Of a stretch of DNA of 41,352 bases, positions 1 through 7,647 are shown in pieces. Made by a program: the position numbers and the translations under genes. The notes under the pieces are model-generated. The model did no database searches and was not told where the DNA came from. It worked only from the letters and a program-made list of their open reading frames with translations. Position 1 is the first letter of the stretch, and each line of letters begins with the position of its first letter. The stretch comes from Treponema sp. GTDB taxonomy: Bacteria > Spirochaetota > Spirochaetia > Treponematales > Treponemataceae. The stretch covers positions 1 through 41,352 of the forward strand of contig JAEDFM010000017.1 of the NCBI GenBank assembly GCA_016292805.1, given 5' to 3'.

Positions 1-73
1 CTGGTACCTGACGAATCTGCTGAAGAGTAACGGAATCAAAACCAGTACCATACCAGCGTAAAGTCATTTCCAT
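1..73 (-). CDS. uxuA: Mannonate dehydratase, N-terminal fragment (runs off the window)
   Basis: Only the first 24 codons are present, on the minus strand. The visible N-terminus (MEMTLRWYG, then DSVTLQQIRQVP) matches the characteristic start of UxuA, the enzyme that dehydrates D-mannonate to 2-keto-3-deoxygluconate in glucuronate breakdown. The start codon is well supported: a perfect AGGAGG (83-88) lies 9 nt upstream. A sigma-70-like promoter with an overlapping palindrome lies just above it (114-149). The assignment rests on the N-terminal motif alone. The presence of this gene fits a spirochaete that lives on plant pectin or hexuronates. Confidence 0.8.
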   Translation of the reverse strand, partial: MEMTLRWYGTGFDSVTLQQIRQVP

Positions 74-113
74 AAATAATTTCCTCCTGGAATATTTTAT
101 ATTCTTTTTTCTT

Positions 114-127
114 GTATACTAGTATAC
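114..127. promoter_or_regulatory. Perfect 14-bp palindrome, probable operator of uxuA
   Basis: GTATACTAGTATAC is a perfect inverted repeat. It covers the whole -10 hexamer of the uxuA promoter (121-126), so a bound protein would block RNA polymerase. The GTATAC half-sites resemble operators of GntR/FadR-type hexuronate regulators (UxuR/ExuR-like). The regulator itself is not in the window, so its family is inferred. Confidence 0.6.
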
Positions 128-149
128 CACTATGAATATAGTTTTACAA
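121..149 (-). promoter_or_regulatory. Sigma-70-like promoter of uxuA
   Basis: On the minus strand a -35 TTGTAA (144-149) is followed, after exactly 17 bp, by a -10 TATACT (121-126). The expected start site near 113 gives a leader of about 40 nt that contains the AGGAGG ribosome site. The palindrome at 114-127 overlaps the -10. Confidence 0.6.
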
Positions 150-174
150 TCTTTTATTCTTAGATTTTGAAATT

Positions 175-378
175 TTAATATAAAAGATAATAAGATAAAG
201 TTTTATCTTTTGTAACCACAGGTGCTTTAACTTTTACTGTAACTACATCATTAATAGTTATATTGTAAAATTTTACAGGAGTAGAATTGCCTGAACAAGC
301 CAAAATAAGCATTAATGAAAAACAAGAAATCTATAATGGGAGGATAATTGTTTTAATTTTATTAAATATACTTTTCAT
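175..378 (-). pseudogene. Decayed lipoprotein gene fragment with an in-frame amber codon
   Basis: The minus strand from the ATG at 378 reads 15 codons that look like the basic and hydrophobic start of a lipoprotein signal peptide (MKSIFNKIKTIILPL). A TAG follows at 331-333. The same frame then continues with ISCFSLMLILACSG, which contains a lipobox (LILAC), and goes on for about 40 residues to a TAA at 175. One substitution in the TAG codon would restore a normal signal peptide. No Shine-Dalgarno sequence precedes the ATG, which lies 17 nt after the stop of the U32 gene. I read it as a broken, short lipoprotein gene. A sequencing error in codon 16 cannot be excluded. This pseudogene and the uxuA control region fill the gene-poor stretch 74-395. 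Confidence 0.5.
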
Positions 379-395
379 AATAACTAATTAATTTT

Positions 396-1892
396 TTATC
401 TTCCTGTATCCCTGATAATTCCAGGTTGATACTCAGGATCTTCTGCTCTAAGCAAAGTACTGTCTGGTAAATCGTATTTTGTATACAGAACACAAGGATG
501 ACCATCGCAAACCCAATTCATTAAAGTTCCTGTCTCGGGATTAACTAATTCCCACTCACCGGCTTTTGCTGTAAGTGAAACGAATTTTGGTGAAACAAAC
601 TGTATTTCCATTGATGGATCAATTTTATTGAGGGCTGTAAGGTTATACATTTTCCATCCGTCTTTTTTAATAAATGGATTAACCTGACGGTCTGTATGAA
701 TTTCCAGATCCTTTAAGCGGGCTTCGCGAGCAGCTGGATGCATTGCATCAAGATTGTCTTTAAAGGCTTTATAATTTTTCTGGCCAAGCTGGTAAATTGA
801 TTCAAAATCCTTACCGGCAACTTCCTTACCTACTTCGGCAGCAAGCTCATATTTACTGTCGCTGGCACCAATTGTAGTTTTATCGGCCTCTGCTTTGTTA
901 TAATAGAAACCAGTTGTGCTTTCGCGGTGAGCAACATTATCTAATTCCCCTATAAATGGCGCAGCCTCATCATCACTTATTTTACCTTCAATTGTATCCA
1001 GAGCTTTACGATAGGCACGGGTAACCATGGCAACATAATAAATACTTTTCATGCGGCCTTCAATTTTAAGTGAATCTACGCCTGCAGCTTTAAAATCTTT
1101 GAGATGTTCAATCATGCGTAAATCTTTCGAAGAAAGAACCGCAGTAAAATCATCTCCTTCGTAAATTGGGAAGTATTCGCCTTTTCGCTGCTCTTCTTCA
1201 ATTAAAAGATTACCAGACTGAGCAATAGCTTTAGCTTCTTCTGGGGTAATTATTTTTGATACAGGAGAACCGTCCCCCTGGTCTGTTGAAAGTTTAAAAT
1301 TCCAGCGGCAGGTATGAGAACAAAAACCGCTTTGAGCACTGCGCCCTGTAAGATAGGCACTCATTAAACAGCGGCCTGCGTAGGCAATGCACATGGCACC
1401 ATGACCAAAAGCTTCCAGCTCCATATCTGGCACCGAGTCCTTAATTCGCTTTATCTGATTAAGAGAAATTTCCCGCCCTAAAACTATGCGCTTAAAACCA
1501 AGCTGCTTATACATTTTTACAGCTTCTGAGTTTACACAGCTGGCCTGAGTAGAAAGATGCAACTCTGCATTTGGAAATTCTTTTTGAAGCAAAGGCACAA
1601 CACCAATATCCTGAACAATAAAAGCATCTATAGGATACTGCTTAAAATAATCAAGATTCTGCTTTAAAGCATCAATTTCTTCATCGTGAAAAGAAATGTT
1701 TAATGCGCAATGGAGTCGTTTTCCTGGATATTTATTTTTAAGTTCAATTACCTTTTTGTATTCATCTTCGTAAAAGTTATCTGCCTTTACTCGCAATGAA
1801 AATTTTTTAAGACCAATATAAGCTGCATCTGCACCATAGGCATATGCATAAGCCAGTTTTTCTACATTTCCTGCAGGAGCCAGTAATTCCAT
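396..1892 (-). CDS. U32 family peptidase / TrhP-like tRNA hydroxylase
   Basis: This 498-residue protein starts with the family signature MELLAPAGNVEKLAYAYAYG. It carries the U32 core motif around residues 160-196 (EAFGHGAMCIAYAGRC, then SGFCSHTCRW). Cys168, Cys175, Cys191 and Cys195 are well placed for a [4Fe-4S] cluster. The motif KIEGRMKSIYYVAMVTRAYRKALD is also typical. Although named peptidases, the characterised bacterial members YegQ/TrhP and RlhA hydroxylate RNA. The YegQ-type cysteine spacing suggests TrhP, which makes ho5U34 in tRNA from prephenate. It is 3 nt downstream of the hydrolase gene at 1896-2900, so the two are probably cotranscribed. The C-terminal part (about 410-498) matches the usual extra domain. 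Confidence 0.85.
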   Translation of the reverse strand: MELLAPAGNVEKLAYAYAYGADAAYIGLKKFSLRVKADNFYEDEYKKVIELKNKYPGKRLHCALNISFHDEEIDALKQNLDYFKQYPIDAFIVQDIGVVPLLQKEFPNAELHLSTQASCVNSEAVKMYKQLGFKRIVLGREISLNQIKRIKDSVPDMELEAFGHGAMCIAYAGRCLMSAYLTGRSAQSGFCSHTCRWNFKLSTDQGDGSPVSKIITPEEAKAIAQSGNLLIEEEQRKGEYFPIYEGDDFTAVLSSKDLRMIEHLKDFKAAGVDSLKIEGRMKSIYYVAMVTRAYRKALDTIEGKISDDEAAPFIGELDNVAHRESTTGFYYNKAEADKTTIGASDSKYELAAEVGKEVAGKDFESIYQLGQKNYKAFKDNLDAMHPAAREARLKDLEIHTDRQVNPFIKKDGWKMYNLTALNKIDPSMEIQFVSPKFVSLTAKAGEWELVNPETGTLMNWVCDGHPCVLYTKYDLPDSTLLRAEDPEYQPGIIRDTGR

Positions 1893-1895
1893 TAA

Positions 1896-2900
1896 TTATG
1901 CCTCTGATTTTAAACTGTGTTCAAGTTTAGGTTTATTTTCAATTTGAATTGCTTTGTGACCAGCAAAGTTTTCTGTAACAATAATTCCTATTCTATCAAT
2001 TGCAAGATGTGAATTATGAAATTCGGATTGTGCCATCTGGAACATAAAAGGCATATCTGGCCAAACATCAAGAACACAGGTATTACCAATTTCGTTCATA
2101 TGCTTAGTAAACTGTTTTGCATCTTCCAGAAGAACTTCCTTTCCACCCATCTGAATAAAAATTGGGGGAAAATTCTGAAGCAAAGAATCGTCTGCAAGGA
2201 TTGGTGAAATATATGGATTTTTTGTATTTGTTTCGTATGTATAAATTAAACTGCTTTTTTTAATTACATCTGCATTAATGATGTCATCAGACATCTTCTT
2301 ACCAGTAAGAATTCTTGATTCTGCAGAAACATCTAGCCATGGAGAAAAAAGAATTATACTTTTAATACAGGTTCTATATCGTTCCCTAAGATTGAACAAA
2401 AGAGAAAAAGCCATAGAGGCACCAGAAGAATCTGCGGCAATAATAATTTCTGGAAGCTGTGGCTTACTGCCCTTTTCTGCATTAAGAGAACAGGCAATCT
2501 GTTCTTCTGTAAACAAAGATTTAAACACATTCTGAATATCTTCGTTAGCAGCTGGATAAGGATATGATGGAGCAAGACGGAATTCTGGAACTACAACACG
2601 GCAAAAACACTTTGTTGCAAGTGATGAACAAAAGCTTCTGTATGCAAGTCGTGAACCACCTACATAAGAACCACCATGAATGTAAAGCATAACTCTGTTA
2701 GAAGAATAAATTTCTGGAGATAAAATATCACACTGAACATCACCATATTTATAATCAGAGCATTCAACGTGATTTGGAAGGAATGTTACTTTAAATGCAT
2801 CATCCAGCTTCTGACGAAAAACTTCGACTTCACTTTTACCATTATATGCAAGAAGTTTAAGTTTTTTTAATGCTGCTTTTTTATCATTCACAACTGCCAT
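1896..2900 (-). CDS. HSL-type alpha/beta hydrolase with a degenerate catalytic triad
   Basis: This is a 334-residue cytosolic protein of the hormone-sensitive-lipase/acetyl-esterase family. Visible motifs are the oxyanion HGG at residues 75-77 (YIHGGSYVGGS), the RLAPSYPYPAANED strand-helix at 108-121, and the nucleophile elbow ADSSGA with Ser158. The acid region is MGGKEVLLED. The motif that normally carries the catalytic His (WPDMPHvFQ in related esterases) reads WPDMPFMFQ here, with Phe at position 285, so activity may be lost or altered. The start at 2900 has no Shine-Dalgarno sequence. A TATAAT hexamer (2908-2913) ends 7 nt before the ATG, suggesting a leaderless message. It is probably cotranscribed with the U32 gene. 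The substrate is unknown. Confidence 0.8.
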   Translation of the reverse strand: MAVVNDKKAALKKLKLLAYNGKSEVEVFRQKLDDAFKVTFLPNHVECSDYKYGDVQCDILSPEIYSSNRVMLYIHGGSYVGGSRLAYRSFCSSLATKCFCRVVVPEFRLAPSYPYPAANEDIQNVFKSLFTEEQIACSLNAEKGSKPQLPEIIIAADSSGASMAFSLLFNLRERYRTCIKSIILFSPWLDVSAESRILTGKKMSDDIINADVIKKSSLIYTYETNTKNPYISPILADDSLLQNFPPIFIQMGGKEVLLEDAKQFTKHMNEIGNTCVLDVWPDMPFMFQMAQSEFHNSHLAIDRIGIIVTENFAGHKAIQIENKPKLEHSLKSEA

Positions 2901-2907
2901 AAATGAA

Positions 2908-2913
2908 ATTATA
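2908..2913 (-). promoter_or_regulatory. -10 hexamer TATAAT 7 nt before the hydrolase start codon
   Basis: On the minus strand TATAAT ends 7 nt before the ATG at 2900, so transcription should start at or next to the A of the start codon. No ribosome site fits in between. The best -35 candidate is poor (TTGTAG with a 20-bp spacer), so the promoter call rests mainly on the -10. Confidence 0.45.
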
Positions 2914-2934
2914 GCAAAAATTTGTTGTATTTGC

Positions 2935-2940
2935 TACAAT
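2935..2940 (+). promoter_or_regulatory. -10 hexamer TACAAT 7 nt before the metA start codon
   Basis: TACAAT lies 7 nt before the metA ATG at 2948. This mirrors the divergent -10 of the hydrolase gene, with both promoters inside a 47-bp intergenic region. No Shine-Dalgarno sequence is present, and the -35 is weak. Confidence 0.4.
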
Positions 2941-2947
2941 ACCAAAT

Positions 2948-3862
2948 ATGCCAATTAGAATTAATTCAAACTTACCAGCACGCAAGATTCTTGAAAAAGA
3001 AAACATCTTCGTAATGACTGAAAAACGTGCTGCTCAACAGGATATTCGTCCCCTTAAAATTGCTATCGTAAACTTAATGCCTACAAAAGAGACAACAGAA
3101 ACACAGATTCTTCGTCTTCTTGGTAATACTCCACTTCAGATTGATATTTCTTTAATCAGAATGGAAAATCATGAAAGCAAAAATACTCACGCTGACTATT
3201 TGAATAAATTCTATATTCCATCAAGCAAGCTTTTTAAACAGAAATTTGACGGCATGATTATTACCGGTGCCCCAGTTGAACAGATTCCTTTTGAAGATGT
3301 TGATTACTGGAAAGAACTTTGTTCGATTATGGATTATGCCAAAGAAAATGTTTTTTCTACACTTTATGTTTGCTGGGGAAGCATGGCAGGACTTTACCAT
3401 CACTATGGCGTTCCCAAGTACCCACTTGAAAAGAAAATGTCAGGCATTTTTATGAATGAACGTTCTACAGAAAATGAGCCACTTTTGCGTGGCTTTGATG
3501 ACACCTTCCCTATTCCACAGTCTCGCCATACAACAATCAAAAAGGAAGATATCATTAAAGTTCCTGAGCTTGAGATTCTGGCAGAAAGTGCAGAAGCTGG
3601 AGTTACTATTGTTAAATCAAAGGATAACCGCCAGATTTTTATGACTGGGCATCTTGAATACGACACAATGACTTTAGCTGAAGAATTTTATCGTGATACT
3701 GATAAAGGAATGAAGGTTCCTCTTCCAAAGAATTATTTTCCAACAAACAACGTAAACAGAATGCCTACAAGCTACTGGCGTTCAACAGCTCACCTTTTTT
3801 ATACAAACTGGTTGAACTATTACGTTTATCAGGAAACACCTTTCAACTTTACCGATAAATAA
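2948..3862 (+). CDS. metA: Homoserine O-acetyltransferase, MetA type
   Basis: This 304-residue enzyme acylates L-homoserine in the first committed step of methionine synthesis. The start is secure because the N-terminus MPIRINSNLPARKIL is the family's canonical beginning. Catalytic Cys142 (YVCWGSMAGLYH), His235 and Glu237 (MTGHLEYD) fall at the same residue numbers as in characterised MetA proteins. Residue 111 is Glu (GAPVEQIPFEDVDYW). In this family Glu111 goes with acetyl-CoA use, while Gly111 goes with succinyl-CoA, so an acetyltransferase is predicted although many databases call the family succinyltransferase. The gene has no Shine-Dalgarno sequence. Its stop lies 3 nt from the stop of convergent tonB, in a short palindrome (AATAACAGTTATT) with no true terminator. 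Confidence 0.95.
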   Translation: MPIRINSNLPARKILEKENIFVMTEKRAAQQDIRPLKIAIVNLMPTKETTETQILRLLGNTPLQIDISLIRMENHESKNTHADYLNKFYIPSSKLFKQKFDGMIITGAPVEQIPFEDVDYWKELCSIMDYAKENVFSTLYVCWGSMAGLYHHYGVPKYPLEKKMSGIFMNERSTENEPLLRGFDDTFPIPQSRHTTIKKEDIIKVPELEILAESAEAGVTIVKSKDNRQIFMTGHLEYDTMTLAEEFYRDTDKGMKVPLPKNYFPTNNVNRMPTSYWRSTAHLFYTNWLNYYVYQETPFNFTDK

Positions 3863-3865
3863 CAG

Positions 3866-4939
3866 TTATTTTGTACGGATTTTCAAAAGGAAGCGAGCAG
3901 CAGAAGCTGTATCTGCTTCATCGAACATCCATTTAGAAATTTGTCTACGGATTTCGGTTTTTAAGCCTTCGCTTAACAACGCACTTTGAACGAACTGAAT
4001 GTTAGTTACGGCACCCATATCGGTTACGGTAAAGGTGATTTCAACATCCATAGACATTCCAGGTGAGTTTTCTGGTGAAATCTTAATATCCGGGCTATCT
4101 GGATACCACATATTTCTTGCTCTACCATCTGCCCACTTAAAATCACCATTATCTACTAATGCTTTTACATTGCTGGTTCCAACTGTTGTTTTAGAATCTC
4201 CAGCAAGCTTTGTTTCTGCAATCTGTCCAAGGGAATTTTTTACAGAAGAACTTACACCTGTATTTGAGGTGCTTGTACTCTGAGTAGAAGTTATTGCTGT
4301 ACTTGTAGTACCGGTTGTTCCCGCTGTTCCAGAAATCTCGTTTTTTGAAGTTACAGTCTGAGACTGAGAAGTACTGGAAGTCTGGGAAGTGGAACTGTCT
4401 GAAAATGAAATATCATCCCAGGAAACATTTTTCTTTGGAGCAATTTTATTAAAATCTACACCATCACTAAAATCCTGGGCATATTCAACAACCTCCGGCT
4501 GTTTTACAGGTGTTTTCGCAGGCTGCTTTTTTGCTTCTGCAGGGGCTGAAGTTTTTGCCGGCGCCTTTGTTTTTTTTGCTGGCGCAGGTTTTGCCTCTGT
4601 TTTTGGCTGTTCAGTTTTAGCTGGAGCTGGCGGTGGTGTTACTGTTTTTTCTACTGCAGGAGCAGACTTTTCCTGGGAAGGAGCAGCAGTTGGCTTTTGT
4701 GCAGCTGGAGCTTCTGCTTTTTTTACAGCTTTATTCACAGGACTCGAAAGAACAATCTGAACTGTTTTGTATTTTTCTTTTTTAGCACCAATAGGAACAA
4801 AGGCAAGAATCAGCAATAATACAAACCAAAAGATTCCTGTTCCCACAGCAGAAATATATTTACTCTGCTTTGCAGCGGGACAATCCTTTGAGAGAATAAA
4901 CTGAACTTCCTTTTTTAATGTGCTCTTTAATGTGCTCAT
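3866..4939 (-). CDS. tonB: TonB-like energy transducer
   Basis: This 357-residue protein has a cytoplasmic N-terminus (1-29) and one membrane helix (about 30-50, GTGIFWFVLLLILAFVPIG). A Pro/Ala/Lys-rich stretch (about 75-150) follows, then a Ser/Thr-rich linker (about 180-245). The C-terminal domain of about 90 residues has the TonB/TolA fold pattern (SMDVEITFTVTDMGAVTNIQFVQSALLSEGL, here cut into pieces: VEITFTVTDMGAVTNI and SALLSEGLKTEIRRQI). This is the architecture of proteins that span the periplasm to energise outer-membrane transporters. It overlaps exbD by 4 nt (ATGA) and ends the ExbB-ExbD-TonB set. A TolA-like role is the main alternative. The linker composition is low complexity, so homology there is uninformative. 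Confidence 0.8.
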   Translation of the reverse strand: MSTLKSTLKKEVQFILSKDCPAAKQSKYISAVGTGIFWFVLLLILAFVPIGAKKEKYKTVQIVLSSPVNKAVKKAEAPAAQKPTAAPSQEKSAPAVEKTVTPPPAPAKTEQPKTEAKPAPAKKTKAPAKTSAPAEAKKQPAKTPVKQPEVVEYAQDFSDGVDFNKIAPKKNVSWDDISFSDSSTSQTSSTSQSQTVTSKNEISGTAGTTGTTSTAITSTQSTSTSNTGVSSSVKNSLGQIAETKLAGDSKTTVGTSNVKALVDNGDFKWADGRARNMWYPDSPDIKISPENSPGMSMDVEITFTVTDMGAVTNIQFVQSALLSEGLKTEIRRQISKWMFDEADTASAARFLLKIRTK

Positions 4940-5349
4940 TTTTCTGAAGTAGTCCTTAAGTTAATTACACAGTAACCATTTTCTCTGATTACATCAAAAA
5001 GCTTAACAACAGTTCCGTTTGTAACATCGCTGTCAGCTTCAAGACTGATTGGAAATTCTTCTTTCTTTGTCTTACCTGTATCAAAAGCTAAAAGTTCATT
5101 TCCTAGAGCTTCCATAGAAACTTCTTTATCATTAAAAAATAAAACTCCGTCCTTCTGTGCTGTAATTGTAATTCCCTGAACAGAAGTTGCTTCTGCGGTA
5201 TGACTTTCTGGTAACTGCAATTTAATGCCAGGCAATGTGGCAAATGTTGTAGAAACCAGGAAAAAGAGAATCAGCTGAAAGACAATATCAATCATAGGGG
5301 TCATATCTACATTAGAATGTATGCCACCCTTTCTATTTCTAATCTTCAT
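4936..5349 (-). CDS. exbD: ExbD/TolR family proton-channel subunit
   Basis: This 137-residue protein has a short cytoplasmic N-terminus, one membrane helix (about 17-37) that begins with the conserved DMTPMIDIVFQLILFFLVS, and a periplasmic domain. The Asp in MIDIVFQL is the protonatable residue of the family. It works with ExbB as a proton-driven motor for TonB. Its start codon overlaps the exbB stop by one base (TAATG type) and its stop overlaps the tonB start. The three proteins should therefore be made in a coupled way. Confidence 0.9.
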   Translation of the reverse strand: MKIRNRKGGIHSNVDMTPMIDIVFQLILFFLVSTTFATLPGIKLQLPESHTAEATSVQGITITAQKDGVLFFNDKEVSMEALGNELLAFDTGKTKKEEFPISLEADSDVTNGTVVKLFDVIRENGYCVINLRTTSEK

Positions 5350-5960
5350 TATTTAATACGTCCTTTAATTTTAAGAAGTACTTCTGTAACAACTGCCTGC
5401 ATATCTGCAATGCGACGATTAACTCGGCTTACAAAATAGTTATGGAAAATCAAAGAAGGAATTGAAACACAAAGACCTGCAACTGTTGTTACAAGAGCTT
5501 CGCCAATTGCGCCAGCCAGTAAAGCTGGGTCACCCATAGTTCCGCCGGCACCAAGTACACCAAAGGCTTTCATGTTACCAGTTACGGTACCAAGCAATCC
5601 AAGGAGGGTTGCAATATTTGCAATTGTTCCAAGAGGTGTGAGCCAGTGTTCCATTTCTGGAATAACGCATTCCATTTCTGCTTCTGTAATTTCACGCAAA
5701 GCCTGATCATCAAAACGGCGACTGTCTAATGCCTTTTTTACAACCTGTGCAGTTGGTGTTCCAGCTTCTGTACAAGCAGATTCACAGGCAGAAAGATTTG
5801 CACTGTCCAATGCAATTCTTAAATCTTTCTTCAACTGATCATCACGTCTTTTAATATTCTTAAAATAAATAAATCTCTCAATAATAATATAAGTTGCGAA
5901 AATACCGCATACAATAATTGGAATAATTAAAAGTCCACCAGCTTTTAAAGTATTTATCAT
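5349..5960 (-). CDS. exbB: ExbB/MotA/TolQ family proton-channel protein
   Basis: This 203-residue inner-membrane protein has three membrane helices: about 8-28 (GGLLIIPIIVCGIFATYIII), about 112-135 and about 152-178. The conserved stretch TPLGTIANIATLLGLLGTVTGNMKAFGVL and the later GEALVTTVAGLCVSIPSLIFHNYF are the signature of the ExbB/TolQ/MotA family. It forms the channel of the motor with ExbD. The gene follows the outer-membrane barrel gene by 28 nt and overlaps exbD, placing motor, transducer and candidate client in one unit. Confidence 0.9.
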   Translation of the reverse strand: MINTLKAGGLLIIPIIVCGIFATYIIIERFIYFKNIKRRDDQLKKDLRIALDSANLSACESACTEAGTPTAQVVKKALDSRRFDDQALREITEAEMECVIPEMEHWLTPLGTIANIATLLGLLGTVTGNMKAFGVLGAGGTMGDPALLAGAIGEALVTTVAGLCVSIPSLIFHNYFVSRVNRRIADMQAVVTEVLLKIKGRIK

Positions 5961-5988
5961 TTTTTTATCTCCTGTATTTTATACTTTT

Positions 5989-7629
5989 TTAGAAATTAAA
6001 TTTCATAGCTAAGGTTACACTGCCATTACGGTCAAGATACTGACTGTATCCTGGATCTGTAACAATTGATGAAGCATAATAACCGTAATATCTATAGACA
6101 CTTGGTTTAACCAAATATAAGAAATCTTCAACCTGAAGCAGCAATTTTACTGCAGGTGAAATTCTTACAAATCCATTCATATCCAGTTTTGGTGTATCGT
6201 GAAGTTTAAAATCAAAGCTTCCATCAACTCCCCAGAAACCTTTTTGATCGGAAAGAGAAGCATTTACAGCAAAACCTAAGAAGCCTTCACCTGGAATATT
6301 ATCAAACAAGTTACCATAAATATTTCCAGAAATTGAGAACATCTTATAGAAATAACTTAAATCAATATTTGCATGTAAAAGCTGCATTCTTTTCTGTTCA
6401 TAACCGTACAAACCATTTGTCATAGAAGTACTTTCATAAATTGGCTGATACAAGCCGTTACTAAAGGCTGTATTTTTATATGTAATGTTTAAACCTGAAG
6501 TAAAGGCATTTTTAACTGGAAGTACAAAATCCAGTTTTCCATAAAACCAGGAATTTTCTCCTGCTAAAGAATCGAATCCTGCATATTTAAATTTCTGTTC
6601 ATTATCAGCAATGTCTGTTCGTTCTGAAGCACAGCCACCTTCTACACTTAAGGCTATATTTCTTGAAGCAAACTTTACAGGAATGGAAGAAGAAACACCA
6701 ACTGTAAATGGAATTGTAAATGAAGAATTCATTTTATTTGAAACAACAATTCCTACATCGGTATATAATTTTACATACTGATTTTCCCAGCTGAAGTTTC
6801 CGGTAAAAGAACCACGATTCAAAGCCCCTTTATAAATGTCAAGAGAATAATCAGCTGTTACACCTGTTTCAAAGCCATGTCCTTTCCATGAATACCAGGC
6901 CACAGGAAGCAAACTGAAAACCTGTGTCTGTTTTACCCATTCTGCCAAAGATGCGGAGCTGGAAGAATTTGCATAACGAATATAATCCTTTGCTGAAAGA
7001 CCTAATCCAATAAAGTTTCCCCTAGGAAGCTTCCATAAGATTTCTGTATTTCCGCTAATTAAATTCTGATTAACAGAGCTTACATCTTCTGCTTTATTCT
7101 GAAGTCCGTTTTCAATTCGTTTGTAAGAACCATCAACAGTCCATTCAAAGTTTTTATGAGTAAGTTTCTTTTCCAGATCCATAGAAGTTAATGAATCAAA
7201 GTAACCGTCATTTAATGAATGACCTGCATAGCCAGCTGCTGAATCATGATTGAAACTGATTTTAAAAGGATTATCTCCTGTCTGACGGAATACTGAAAAG
7301 TTTCCTTCAAACAAGAATGGATATCCTCCACCAATCTGGCCTTCTGCAAAAACAGATTTTTCTTCTGTACTTTTTTCAGTAACAACATCCACCTGTGTAT
7401 CCTGATTATCAACATCAGGAAGAACAACTGTTACAGTTCCAGACTCTCCACTAACTTCAAGCACATCATTAAAATCTGGCAAAGCATCATTTTCAACTTT
7501 TAAGTTTTCTGTATTAATAACGGTTGTTACATCTGGAAGCTCCAGCTGATCATTAGTCTGAGCATTCTGAGCAAAAAGTGATAAGCCGTATGAAAGGGCT
7601 GCACAAATTGTAAAATATTTTCTATACAT
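5989..7629 (-). CDS. Outer-membrane beta-barrel protein, probable client of the adjacent TonB system
   Basis: I start this protein at the ATG at 7629 (546 residues). AGGAGG is 9 nt upstream of that codon but directly abuts the earlier in-frame ATG at 7638. Residues 1-20 form a signal peptide (MYRKYFTICAALSYGLSLFA). Residues 25-80 are acidic and contain three LPD(V/F) motifs at about 31, 50 and 70. The rest is made of alternating polar/aromatic strands and ends in MKFNF, a typical barrel terminus with a final Phe. No standard TonB-dependent-receptor plug was recognised. The gene sits directly between the TPR gene and exbB, so it may be the transporter or receptor energised by this TonB. Its substrate is unknown. 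Confidence 0.65.
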   Translation of the reverse strand: MYRKYFTICAALSYGLSLFAQNAQTNDQLELPDVTTVINTENLKVENDALPDFNDVLEVSGESGTVTVVLPDVDNQDTQVDVVTEKSTEEKSVFAEGQIGGGYPFLFEGNFSVFRQTGDNPFKISFNHDSAAGYAGHSLNDGYFDSLTSMDLEKKLTHKNFEWTVDGSYKRIENGLQNKAEDVSSVNQNLISGNTEILWKLPRGNFIGLGLSAKDYIRYANSSSSASLAEWVKQTQVFSLLPVAWYSWKGHGFETGVTADYSLDIYKGALNRGSFTGNFSWENQYVKLYTDVGIVVSNKMNSSFTIPFTVGVSSSIPVKFASRNIALSVEGGCASERTDIADNEQKFKYAGFDSLAGENSWFYGKLDFVLPVKNAFTSGLNITYKNTAFSNGLYQPIYESTSMTNGLYGYEQKRMQLLHANIDLSYFYKMFSISGNIYGNLFDNIPGEGFLGFAVNASLSDQKGFWGVDGSFDFKLHDTPKLDMNGFVRISPAVKLLLQVEDFLYLVKPSVYRYYGYYASSIVTDPGYSQYLDRNGSVTLAMKFNF

Positions 7630-7647
7630 TATACTCATCCTCCTTTT

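Noticed and set aside
396..1892. Collagenase-type secreted protease reading of the U32 gene
   Set aside because: There is no signal peptide. The four-Cys Fe-S motif and YegQ-like signature fit RNA hydroxylases better than proteases.
3858..3870. Short palindrome AATAACAGTTATT between metA and tonB stops as a terminator
   Set aside because: The stem is five A/T-rich base pairs without a T run long enough for intrinsic termination.
4389..4760. 123-codon open frame antisense to tonB
   Set aside because: It is the mirror of the Pro/Ala/Lys-rich linker, giving a Phe/Ala/Gly-rich translation. No ribosome site or homology is visible.
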